Under the pieces are notes generated by a model. It searched no databases, had not been told where the DNA came from, and saw only the letters and a list, made by a program, of their open reading frames with translations. DNA of 12,823 nt from Hyphomonadaceae bacterium UBA4763 (GTDB lineage Bacteria > Pseudomonadota > Alphaproteobacteria > Caulobacterales > Aquidulcibacteraceae). The DNA lies in assembly GCA_002403455.1 (NCBI GenBank), contig DHHV01000045.1:1-12823 (forward strand), in the 5' to 3' direction. Shown here one piece after another: positions 7,415-12,823 of this stretch; the first letter of the stretch is position 1; every line of letters begins with the position of its first letter. Made by a program: the position numbers and the translations under genes.

Positions 7415-8281
7415 ATGCGGGCGTCAAGCGTTAAACAGAGCGGTTCATCCTTTCAGCAATGGCGCATTGTCGTGGTTTTGCTATGGTGTGCGGGTAGCCC
7501 CATCGCTGCGGCGAGCCAAGAAGCTGCGCAACTTTCGCCCGCATCTCAAGCGCCTGCGTTGGCTCCAACGACATCGGCGCTGAGCTTGTTTACAAGCGGC
7601 GATTATGCTGCTGCGGCGCGCGTTGGTCTTGCAGGACATGAGCCAGGTTTATTGGCCCTGGCGGCGCGCGCGCTGCTGACGCAAGCGGTTGTTGTTGGCG
7701 GTAATATCGAGGACCTAACGGCGCAAGCAATCGGCGCCTGCCAGAACGCTTTGGCCATTGATCCAAACCACGTCGAAGCGCGCTTGCAATGGGCGGTGGC
7801 CCTTAGCCTGATCGGCGCACGACAATCCCGGCTTGAAGCGTTACGGTCGGGCATCGCGCAAAAAGGACGCGGGCTGGTTCATGAGGCGCTGACGATCGAC
7901 CCCCGAAATCCCTGGGCATGGGCGCTTGACGGAGCATGGCATTTTGAAGTGCGTCGCCGCGGAGGGCCGCTTGGCGCGCGGCTTCTCGGCGCGTCGCTGG
8001 CGAAAGGGCGGCGGTCTTTTCAAAACGCCCGGGAAGCGCGCGGGGCGATCGACCCGGTTATGTATGTGCAAGAGGCCTACGCACTGCTTGGGTCAGACGA
8101 CCGTGGCGATCAAGACCAAGCGAGAGTCTTGCTTGAGGCCGCCCTGGCGCGCGCGCCGGCTGATTCATTGGCGATCGTCATGCAAAGCCGTGCGCGTGAG
8201 ATGTTGGGTCATCTTGCGAAAGACGAAGTCGGATTGGCCCGCGCTCGTTTTGCCAAGGCGGATCCTGACCTGCGGCCGTGA
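7415..8281 (+). CDS. predicted exported TPR-like repeat protein
   Basis: I recognise no named family. The 288-residue product has a signal-peptide-like N-terminus: Lys and Arg residues, a hydrophobic core at about 18-30 (RIVVVLLWCAGSPI), and an AAA-SQ cleavage site near residue 33. Pro/Ala-rich sequence follows to about 52. From about 56 onward helix pairs resemble tetratricopeptide repeats, for example ACQNALAIDPNHVEARLQWA (108-127) and HEALTIDPRNPWAWALDGAW (156-175), with a third at about 216-250 (YVQEAYALLG...ARVLLEAALARAPADS). Mature protein would be periplasmic and probably bind another protein. The start ATG at 7415 has no good ribosome site, so the true start could lie slightly downstream. 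It follows the degenerate hybrid kinase by 75 bp in the same direction and is convergent with rpmE. Confidence 0.75.
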   Translation: MRASSVKQSGSSFQQWRIVVVLLWCAGSPIAAASQEAAQLSPASQAPALAPTTSALSLFTSGDYAAAARVGLAGHEPGLLALAARALLTQAVVVGGNIEDLTAQAIGACQNALAIDPNHVEARLQWAVALSLIGARQSRLEALRSGIAQKGRGLVHEALTIDPRNPWAWALDGAWHFEVRRRGGPLGARLLGASLAKGRRSFQNAREARGAIDPVMYVQEAYALLGSDDRGDQDQARVLLEAALARAPADSLAIVMQSRAREMLGHLAKDEVGLARARFAKADPDLRP

Positions 8282-8351
8282 TGGATTGGTCCGGGCCTTG
8301 CCAAATAATTCGACCAAAGAGGTATCGTGTACCTTGGGTCCGGCCAATATG

Positions 8352-8582
8352 TCAGGCTTTCGGTTTGAAAAAGCCTTTGAACTTGTCATTGAATTTGTTC
8401 ACGCGGCCAGCGCGATCAAGCAATTGCGTGCCGCCGCCCGTCCAGGCCGGATGCGTGCGCGGGTCGATGTCAAGATTAATGACAGAGCCTTCTTTGCCAT
8501 AACACGAACGCGTCTTGTAGCTCGAGCCGTCGGTCATGACGACCGTGATGAAATGATAATCAGGATGGCCTTGCGATTTCAT
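8352..8582 (-). CDS. rpmE: 50S ribosomal protein L31 (zinc-free type)
   Basis: L31 joins the large ribosomal subunit and bridges towards the small subunit near the central protuberance. The 76-residue sequence begins MKSQGHPDYHFITVVMTDGS and contains the family blocks KTRSCYGKEG (23-32), LDIDPRTHPAWTGG (37-50) and a basic end FNDKFKGFFKPKA. The CxxC zinc ligands of the zinc-binding L31 type are absent (one Cys at 27), which is normal for alphaproteobacterial forms. Length is typical. The ribosome site before the start is modest (CGAGAC about 7 bases upstream). The gene is convergent with the TPR-like gene, with 70 bp between the stops, and divergent from the polysaccharide deacetylase, with a shared 195-bp upstream region. 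Confidence 0.97.
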   Translation of the reverse strand: MKSQGHPDYHFITVVMTDGSSYKTRSCYGKEGSVINLDIDPRTHPAWTGGGTQLLDRAGRVNKFNDKFKGFFKPKA

Positions 8583-8742
8583 GGCGCCGTCTCGATCACG
8601 CTATCTTACGCCCTTGCGGCGCATCCAAAAATTAGAGCGCCGGTCCATACGCGAGCAGTCTCTGATGCGCAAGATGGTATTTGCCGCAAATTGCGACTCC
8701 GGGCAGGGTTACGACATCCTTAACCAATCAGACCGACAAGAG

Positions 8743-8759
8743 GTGTCAGTACTGTACAC
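8743..8759. repeat. palindrome in the rpmE / deacetylase divergent promoter region
   Basis: The perfect palindrome CAGTACTG (8747-8754) is flanked by GTGT and ACAC, giving GTGT-N9-ACAC. It lies 18 bases before the deacetylase start, just upstream of its ribosome site (CAGGAG, 8767-8772). It could be an operator for the divergent pair, but a motif of this size can arise by chance. I see no convincing -35/-10 pair in the rest of the 8583-8777 spacer. Confidence 0.3.
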
Positions 8760-8777
8760 GCCTCTCCAGGAGCTCGA

Positions 8778-9911
8778 ATGGCCAATCCAGCGTCGCTGCA
8801 ATCGCCGGTCGTCATTTGGACCAAGCATTTTACGATTAGTTTCGGTCTCGTCGCTCTTGTGTCTGGGGCGGGAGCGGCGCTGATTCATCATTTTGGCGAT
8901 CCCGATGCGGGTCAGCCCTTGTTGGTGACGCCGATCTTCGCGCCGGCGCCGGACGTTGTGACGTTGAATAATGAGCCGCGCCTCGACTTGGTGGATGGCG
9001 CTTTGGCTTTGGGGGGATCAGAGGAGAGCGCGGTTGAAGACGGCGCTGGCGCCGAGGCTGCAACGTCGCTTTCGGCCGCTGCGCCCACCGAAGCAGCGCT
9101 GGCGCGTGCGCCGATTGCGGGATTTTCCATCGCCGGGCCCTTTGGTCCGCTGCCAGCCGTGGCGCGCGATGGGCAAACGCCCTCGCAAGCCTATCGCAGA
9201 CCAACGGCCGGCATCGGGGCTGGCCCAAAAATCGCCATGGTGATCGGCGGCCTCGGGTTGAATGCGTTGAACACCAAAACCGCCATTGAAGAATTGCCAT
9301 CCGCGGTGACGCTGGCCTTTGCGCCGTACACGAATGATTTGCAAAACTGGATCAATCTGGCCCGCGCCGATGGCCATGAAGTGCTGATCGAGACACCGAT
9401 GGAGCCGTTTGACTATCCGAACAATGATCCAGGTCCGCATACGCTGTTGACGAGCGCGACCAAGGCGGAAAATCGCAAGCGCTTGGATTGGGTGTTGTCG
9501 CGCGCGCAAGGTTATTACGGCGTCATCAATTATGAAGGGGCCAAATTCGTAACGGCGAGCGAACCGCTGACCGCGGTCATGGAAGCGGTTACGGGGATGG
9601 GGCTCGATGTCGTTTATGACGGCAGTGCGGCGCGCTCAAATGTGGCGCAAGCCGCGCAAGCAACTTCGGCGCGCTATGCGATCGCCGATCGCCTTGTCGA
9701 TTCAACGCCAAATGCGCAAGCAATCGATGAGGAATTGCTGCGGCTTGAAGCGCTTTCGCTCGAACGCGGCGCCTCGATGGGCGTCGGCTTTGCCTATCCG
9801 GTAACGATTGAGCAAATCCGCCAATGGGTCGATGGCCTTGCTCTGAAGGGGTTTGCGATTGTGCCGGCCTCGGCGATCGGGCGTCAGTCGGACGCGTCGA
9901 AAAGCGGCTAA
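8778..9911 (+). CDS. divergent polysaccharide deacetylase family protein (YibQ-like)
   Basis: This 377-residue protein has one N-terminal membrane helix at about 18-38, a long Ala/Pro/Glu-rich linker to about 145, and a periplasmic domain of the divergent polysaccharide deacetylase family (PF04748) from about 150 to 365. Visible blocks are KIAMVIGGLGLN (151-162), VTLAFAPYTNDLQNW (177-191), GHEVLIETPMEPFDYPNNDP (199-218) followed by GPHTLL (219-224), and GVINYEGAKF (248-257). The strand-1 motif reads IGGLG where gamma-proteobacterial YibQ has IDDxG, so the usual metal-binding acidic pair is missing; from memory this is common in alphaproteobacterial members. A role in the cell envelope is likely, the activity unproven. 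AGGAG sits about 6 bases before the ATG. In many alphaproteobacteria ctpA precedes and rppH follows; here rppH follows but rpmE is on the other side. Confidence 0.9.
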   Translation: MANPASLQSPVVIWTKHFTISFGLVALVSGAGAALIHHFGDPDAGQPLLVTPIFAPAPDVVTLNNEPRLDLVDGALALGGSEESAVEDGAGAEAATSLSAAAPTEAALARAPIAGFSIAGPFGPLPAVARDGQTPSQAYRRPTAGIGAGPKIAMVIGGLGLNALNTKTAIEELPSAVTLAFAPYTNDLQNWINLARADGHEVLIETPMEPFDYPNNDPGPHTLLTSATKAENRKRLDWVLSRAQGYYGVINYEGAKFVTASEPLTAVMEAVTGMGLDVVYDGSAARSNVAQAAQATSARYAIADRLVDSTPNAQAIDEELLRLEALSLERGASMGVGFAYPVTIEQIRQWVDGLALKGFAIVPASAIGRQSDASKSG

Positions 9912-9915
9912 GAGT

Positions 9916-9950
9916 GCTGCATCCAGAGTAACTTTGCGGTGCAGCCTTTT
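9916..9950 (+). terminator. possible intrinsic terminator after the deacetylase gene
   Basis: GCTGCATCC (9916-9924) can pair with GGTGCAGC (9938-9945) with one bulged base, followed by CCTTTT (to 9950). It begins 4 bases after the stop codon. The T tract is short, so termination may be partial. Confidence 0.4.
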
Positions 9951-9964
9951 GCGACTCACCTATT

Positions 9965-9982
9965 TTTGTCCAAATGGACAAA
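9965..9982. promoter_or_regulatory. 18-bp inverted repeat upstream of rppH (operator candidate)
   Basis: TTTGTCCA (9965-9972) and TGGACAAA (9975-9982) form a perfect 8-bp dyad around AA. There is no following T tract, so it is not a good terminator. The 8-2-8 geometry is typical of a site for a dimeric helix-turn-helix repressor. It lies 90 bp before the rppH start. No regulator is identified. Confidence 0.45.
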
Positions 9983-9998
9983 TCGACCAAATATTCTA

Positions 9999-10049
9999 AC
10001 AAGAAGTCACGCTCTTGTGCGTTGCAATGCTTCTTGCGATGACAACGCA
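9999..10049 (+). other. two potential stem-loops in the rppH leader
   Basis: ACAAGA (9999-10004) pairs with TCTTGT (10013-10018) over an 8-base loop. TGCGTTG (10018-10024) pairs with CAACGCA (10043-10049) over an 18-base loop. They lie end to end between the dyad at 9965-9982 and the rppH ribosome site, and would be in the 5' untranslated RNA if transcription starts upstream of about 9995. Stems are short and no homologues were compared. Confidence 0.3.
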
Positions 10050-10072
10050 GCGCGTCGCAGCAAAGAGTTCCA

Positions 10073-10588
10073 ATGACCATTCTCGAAGAGGGTTCGCCGC
10101 TATTTCATCGATATCGGCCTAATGTCGGTTTAGCGGTGTTTAACTCGGCGGGAGATGTTTTTCTCGGCAAACGCGTCGGCGCATTCAAGGATTACGCTTG
10201 GCAAATGCCGCAAGGCGGCATCGATCGCGGCGAGGGGGCGGAAGCCGCCGCCTGGCGCGAATTGCGCGAAGAAGTCGGGCTGGAGCCGGCCCATGCGCGG
10301 CTGATCGGCCAAATTGGCGCTTGGCTGTCTTACGATTTTCCGCGTGAATTGATGGGGCGGCGCACGCATGGCTATATCGGCCAGCGACAAAAATGGTTCG
10401 CGTTTCGCTTTATTGGCCAGGATTCTGATATTCGGTTGGACCTGCACACGCCGGAATTCTCTGAATGGGCATGGCGGCCGTTGTCTGACGCCGCGCTTCT
10501 GGTTGTGCCGTTCAAGCGCCGCGTCTATGATTTGGTCACCATGGGGTTTGCGGAATTTGCGCGGCCCGAGCGGGCAAGCGCGGGCTGA
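10073..10588 (+). CDS. rppH: RNA pyrophosphohydrolase RppH (Nudix)
   Basis: RppH removes pyrophosphate from the 5' triphosphate end of RNA, which opens transcripts to RNase E-type decay. The 171-residue protein carries a complete Nudix box at 48-70 (GGIDRGEGAEAAAWRELREE then VGL), fitting G-x5-E-x7-REU-x-EE-x-GU. It also has the RppH family blocks YRPNVGLAVFN (14-24), WQMPQGGID (43-51), GQRQKWF (103-109), PEFSEWAWRPL (127-137) and VVPFKRRVY (144-152). Length fits the family. The ATG at 10073 is preceded by AAAGAG about 5 bases upstream. The 161-bp gap before it holds several inverted repeats, suggesting its own promoter and some regulation. The epimerase gene follows 36 bp later and probably shares the transcript. 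Confidence 0.96.
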   Translation: MTILEEGSPLFHRYRPNVGLAVFNSAGDVFLGKRVGAFKDYAWQMPQGGIDRGEGAEAAAWRELREEVGLEPAHARLIGQIGAWLSYDFPRELMGRRTHGYIGQRQKWFAFRFIGQDSDIRLDLHTPEFSEWAWRPLSDAALLVVPFKRRVYDLVTMGFAEFARPERASAG

Positions 10589-10624
10589 CCCAAGCTCGGT
10601 CGGCATCGATAAGGAGCAGGGCGC

Positions 10625-11590
10625 ATGCGGGTATTTGTGACAGGCGGCTCAGGGTTTGTCGGCGGGGCGGCTATTCGCGCGCTCCGCCGCGCCGGGCAAG
10701 ACGTTGTTGCAATGTCGCGGCGTTTTGAGACCGACGCTTGGCTCGAGGGTCGGGGCGCTGAAGTGGTGCGCTGCGATCTCGACAATTTGGAAGCAACCCA
10801 AATCAATCGCTGCGAGGCGTTTGTGCATTGCGCGGCGTTCGTCCAGGCGTGGGGGCCGCCCGGCATTTGGGAAAAGGTCAATGTGGTGGGAACGCAGCGG
10901 GCGTTGACCGCGGCGCGTGAAGCCGGCGTTCGCCGTTTCATCCATATCAGCTCCGAAGCCGCCACGATCGATGACCAGGATGTTCTCGATGGCGATGAGA
11001 GAGCGCCGCTCGCTTTTCAATCGCGCTTTCCCTATTGCCGCAGCAAAGCTTTTGCCGAGCGCGCCGTCCGCGCCGCCAATGCGCCGGAAGAGAATTTCGA
11101 GACGATCGTGCTGCGGCCGCGGTTTGTGTGGGGCGATGGCGATCAAACGATCTTACCGACCTTGATCCAGATGGTGGACGCCAAGCGGTTTGCGTGGATC
11201 GATGGCGGTCAGGCGCGCACCTCGACCACCCATGTCGATAATCTGGCCGGCGCTATTTTATTGGCGTTGGAGAAAGGCGCCGCCGGAGAGGCCTATTACA
11301 TACTCGACGCCGAACAAAGCACGATGCGCGACATGCTGACCGCGATGGCGGCAACGCGCGGCGTCGAGCTGCCGAGCAATTCCATCCCCGGCTGGCTGGC
11401 GAACGCCGTGGCGGCTGGCTATGAAATGGTGTGGCGGGCCTTTGGCGTTCGCACCGCCCCGCCCTTGACCAAGCACGCGGTCATGGTCATGCGGCGCCAT
11501 TGCACCTTGCGCGGAGATCGCGCGGCGGCCGATCTTGGCTATAGCCCCAGCGTCTCGCGTGCCGAGGGCCTTGCCGGGATGCTGTTTTAG
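10625..11590 (+). CDS. NAD-dependent epimerase/dehydratase, 3beta-HSD-like
   Basis: This 321-residue protein is an extended SDR. It shows the NAD(P)-binding VTGGSGFVGG (5-14), an acidic-ended strand VVRCDLDN (47-54), FVHCAAFVQAWG (66-77), the catalytic Ser109/Ser110 with Tyr137-x3-Lys141 (YCRSK), VLRPRFVWG (162-170), and THVDNLAGAILLAL (202-215). The RPRFVWG and HVDN blocks are typical of the 3beta-hydroxysteroid dehydrogenase/isomerase and NSDHL-like branch, whose bacterial members act on sterol, hopanoid, sugar or other hydroxyl substrates; the substrate here is unknown. AAGGAG lies 8 bases before the ATG, an excellent ribosome site. It follows rppH by 36 bp. Its stop is 21 bp from the convergent sciP stop. 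Confidence 0.92.
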   Translation: MRVFVTGGSGFVGGAAIRALRRAGQDVVAMSRRFETDAWLEGRGAEVVRCDLDNLEATQINRCEAFVHCAAFVQAWGPPGIWEKVNVVGTQRALTAAREAGVRRFIHISSEAATIDDQDVLDGDERAPLAFQSRFPYCRSKAFAERAVRAANAPEENFETIVLRPRFVWGDGDQTILPTLIQMVDAKRFAWIDGGQARTSTTHVDNLAGAILLALEKGAAGEAYYILDAEQSTMRDMLTAMAATRGVELPSNSIPGWLANAVAAGYEMVWRAFGVRTAPPLTKHAVMVMRRHCTLRGDRAAADLGYSPSVSRAEGLAGMLF

Positions 11591-11611
11591 CGCGAGCGCG
11601 CAGCGGTCGAG

Positions 11612-11902
11612 TTAGGCCTTCGCTTTTTTCTTGCGACGGTGCTTTTCGAAATAATGCAATTGCGTGGTCTTGAGCGCGTGGACCCCATGGCGGCTCATAC
11701 GGGCGCGCCAGGAATCGAATTCTTCTTCGCTGATGTTGTAGCGGGCGCACGCTTCGGCGACGGAAACCAGGCCCGCTTCGACCGCGCGCACGACTTCAGC
11801 TTTGCGCCGCGCCACCCAACGTTGGGTGTCGGCCGGCGGCAACCGATCCCAGGCGCTTTCGACGCCGGACGCAGCCATGGATGGGGTGCTTTCTACGCTC
11901 AT
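11612..11902 (-). CDS. sciP: SciP/DUF1153 family protein, CtrA inhibitor homologue
   Basis: In Caulobacter SciP binds CtrA and blocks RNA polymerase recruitment at CtrA-activated promoters, confining them to the right cell-cycle stage. The 96-residue product has the DUF1153 core: LPPADTQRWVARRKAEVVRA (21-40), a helix-turn-helix-like stretch GLVSVAEACARYNISEEEF (44-62), SWRARMSRHGVHAL (64-77) and KTTQLHYF. Its end is unusually basic (EKHRRKKKAKA, 86-96). The ATG at 11902 is preferred over one 21 bases upstream because a perfect GGAGGA (11911-11916 on this strand) lies 8 bases before it. The upstream ATG would add MYRRNIV and has no ribosome site. The gene lies 230 bp downstream of murC on the same strand, and its leader contains a strong inverted repeat. 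Presence of SciP implies a CtrA pathway in this organism. Confidence 0.93.
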   Translation of the reverse strand: MSVESTPSMAASGVESAWDRLPPADTQRWVARRKAEVVRAVEAGLVSVAEACARYNISEEEFDSWRARMSRHGVHALKTTQLHYFEKHRRKKKAKA

Positions 11903-11928
11903 CACAATGTTCCTCCGATACATTGTGA
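11902..11928 (-). promoter_or_regulatory. 9-bp perfect inverted repeat enclosing the sciP ribosome site
   Basis: On the sciP strand the leader reads TCACAATGT, then the loop ATCGGAGGA, then ACATTGTGA. The arms are perfect complements. The loop contains the whole GGAGGA Shine-Dalgarno, and the last base of the 3' arm is the A of the start ATG. As RNA this is a 9-bp hairpin with a 9-base loop that presents the ribosome site and closes the spacer to the start codon. As DNA it is a 27-bp dyad with 9-bp half sites. Either a translational control element or an operator is possible. Confidence 0.6.
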
Positions 11929-11938
11929 CAATAACACC

Positions 11939-11959
11939 GGCCTGTTAAAACAAGCCCAA
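11939..11959. promoter_or_regulatory. imperfect 18-bp dyad overlapping a CtrA-like half site
   Basis: GGCCTGTT-AA-AACAAGCC (11939-11956) is an 8-2-8 dyad with one mismatched pair. On the - strand the overlapping sequence 11944-11959 reads TTGG-N7-TTAAC, which differs at two bases from the CtrA consensus TTAA-N7-TTAAC. Known biology (CtrA controlling sciP in Caulobacter) makes this worth noting, but the match is imperfect. Confidence 0.25.
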
Positions 11960-11961
11960 TA

Positions 11962-11988
11962 TTTATAGATAATTTATACCTAAAACAA
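11962..11988 (-). promoter_or_regulatory. candidate sciP promoter
   Basis: In an AT-rich stretch the - strand has TTGTTT (11983-11988) and TATAAA (11962-11967) separated by 15 bases; a 17-base spacing to TAAATA is an alternative. Transcription from here would start about 50 bases before the sciP ATG and include the hairpin at 11902-11928. AT-rich DNA produces such matches easily. Confidence 0.25.
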
Positions 11989-12012
11989 TGCAGAGGTTTT
12001 GAAATATTTTCT

Positions 12013-12028
12013 ATTCTTGTCCAAGAAT
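12013..12028. repeat. 16-bp near-perfect palindrome in the murC-sciP spacer
   Basis: ATTCTTG-TC-CAAGAAT is a perfect 7-bp dyad with a 2-base centre. Read on the murC strand it is not followed by a T run, so it is not a standard terminator. It shares the core TTGTCCAA with the dyad upstream of rppH, which may be coincidence. A smaller AT-only dyad, ACAAAA-T-TTTTGT, lies at 12071-12083. Confidence 0.4.
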
Positions 12029-12132
12029 GACGCCCGGATATTGATAAAGCGTTGACCGATTGTCCGAGAAACAAAATTTTTGTCTGTGAAGCCGCTAATT
12101 GTATTAGGGGTAAGCCAAGGCAATATCGCGCG

Positions 12133-12822
12133 TCAGCTCATCGTCTGCAGCTTGGCCGGCAAAGCATTAGCGTGGGCGGTAATATCGCCGGCGCCCAAAC
12201 AGACAACCACGTCGCCGCTCTCGGCAACGCGCTGCACAAAGGCGGGCAGATCGGCCAGATCGACTAAGCGTTCGACATGGCGGTGGCCGTGATTGCGCAC
12301 CCCTTCCGCCAATGCGCCGCTGTCGACCCCATCGATCGGGGCTTCGCCCGCGCTATAGACATCTGCGATCGCAACGATGTCGGCGTCGTTCATGCAGGTG
12401 CAAAACTGGTCGAACAAATCGCGCAGCCGCGTGAACCGGTGCGGTTGCACGATGGCGATGACTTTCTTGTCGGTCACCTCGCGCGCGGCCTTGAGCACGG
12501 CGGCGATTTCAACCGGGTGATGGCCATAATCATCGATGATGCGCACCCCGTTCCAAAGGCCGGTGGTGGTAAAACGTCTCTTGACGCCGGAAAAAGCCGC
12601 AAGGCCGGCGCGAATGGCTTCGGCGGTGACGCCGAGCTCGCGCGCCACAGCGATCGCCGCCAGCGCATTTTGCGCATTGTGGCGTCCCGCCATCGGGAGC
12701 CGCAAATCCTCGATCCGCGCGGTCAGGCCGGCGGCGCGGGCGCGCAATTCGACGTTGAACAAGCTGCCCTCGCCATCGCTGCGGAAATTGACGGCCCGCA
12801 CATCGGCTTGCGGGTTGAAGCC
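12133..12822 (-). CDS. murC: UDP-N-acetylmuramate--L-alanine ligase, C-terminal part
   Basis: MurC adds L-alanine to UDP-N-acetylmuramic acid using ATP, the first peptide step of peptidoglycan synthesis in the cytoplasm. The gene runs off the right edge; 229 C-terminal residues are visible, roughly half of a normal MurC, beginning GFNPQADVRAVNFRSDGEGS. Diagnostic blocks follow: LPMAGRHNAQNALAAIAVA (end of the central domain), FSGVKRRF, the MurC-specific DDYGHHPVEI, QPHRFTRLRDLF, DVYSAGEAPI and VCLGAGDI near the end. The N-terminal UMP-binding domain and ATP-binding loop are outside the window. The end (LPAKLQTMS) is normal for the family. In most alphaproteobacteria murB and ddl follow murC in the division and cell wall cluster; here the next gene on this strand is sciP after 230 bp. 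Confidence 0.97.
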   Translation of the reverse strand, partial: GFNPQADVRAVNFRSDGEGSLFNVELRARAAGLTARIEDLRLPMAGRHNAQNALAAIAVARELGVTAEAIRAGLAAFSGVKRRFTTTGLWNGVRIIDDYGHHPVEIAAVLKAAREVTDKKVIAIVQPHRFTRLRDLFDQFCTCMNDADIVAIADVYSAGEAPIDGVDSGALAEGVRNHGHRHVERLVDLADLPAFVQRVAESGDVVVCLGAGDITAHANALPAKLQTMS

Positions 12823-12823
12823 A

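Noticed and set aside
8720..8728. TTAACCAAT as a CtrA half site before the deacetylase
   Set aside because: There is no second TTAA at the required spacing, and the half site is not exact.
11593..11633. Terminator for the epimerase gene ending in the T run at 11628-11633
   Set aside because: Only a 4-base stem (GCGA/TCGC) with a long loop can form, and the T run is the AAAAAA of Lys codons in sciP.
11903..11923. SciP start seven codons upstream (MYRRNIV)
   Set aside because: No ribosome site precedes it, and its codons consist of the perfect GGAGGA site for the ATG at 11902.
11639..12292. Open + strand frames opposite sciP and murC
   Set aside because: They are antisense shadows of two well-supported genes and show no family motifs.

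Overview
This 12.8 kb window looks like chromosomal DNA of an alphaproteobacterium. GC is roughly 60% by eye. The strongest lineage markers are a SciP/DUF1153 protein (partner and inhibitor of the cell-cycle regulator CtrA, known from alphaproteobacteria), an alphaproteobacterial-type divergent polysaccharide deacetylase upstream of rppH, and a zinc-free L31 protein. I cannot name a genus. There is no sign of insertion sequences, phage, CRISPR arrays, tRNA or rRNA genes. No gene-free stretch exceeds 300 bases; the longest is the 230-base sciP-murC spacer.

Layout on the + strand: a 5'-truncated YdcF/DUF218 membrane protein (2-613) and a PlsC-type acyltransferase (690-1409), both envelope functions. 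Then a compact Sec accessory operon yajC-secD-secF (1583-4531; secD and secF overlap by one base), followed closely by a short-chain dehydrogenase (4572-5342). Next come a six-TM hybrid histidine kinase whose ATP-binding and receiver domains have lost their catalytic residues (5459-7339) and a predicted periplasmic TPR-like protein (7415-8281).

rpmE (L31) lies on the - strand at 8352-8582, convergent with the TPR gene and divergent from the polysaccharide deacetylase (8778-9911). Downstream are rppH (10073-10588), preceded by a leader rich in inverted repeats, and an NAD-dependent epimerase/3beta-HSD-type gene (10625-11590) that is probably co-transcribed with rppH.

The right end is on the - strand: the C-terminal part of murC (12133-12822, running off the window) followed 230 bp downstream by sciP (11612-11902). 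The sciP leader carries a perfect 9-bp inverted repeat whose loop holds the Shine-Dalgarno sequence and whose last stem base is the first base of the start codon.

Overall the window is mostly envelope housekeeping (membrane lipid synthesis, protein export, peptidoglycan synthesis) plus two regulatory items of interest: the degenerate hybrid kinase (pseudokinase plus pseudoreceiver) and the unusual sciP leader. I see no complete novel defence or mobile system; these two are the best leads.
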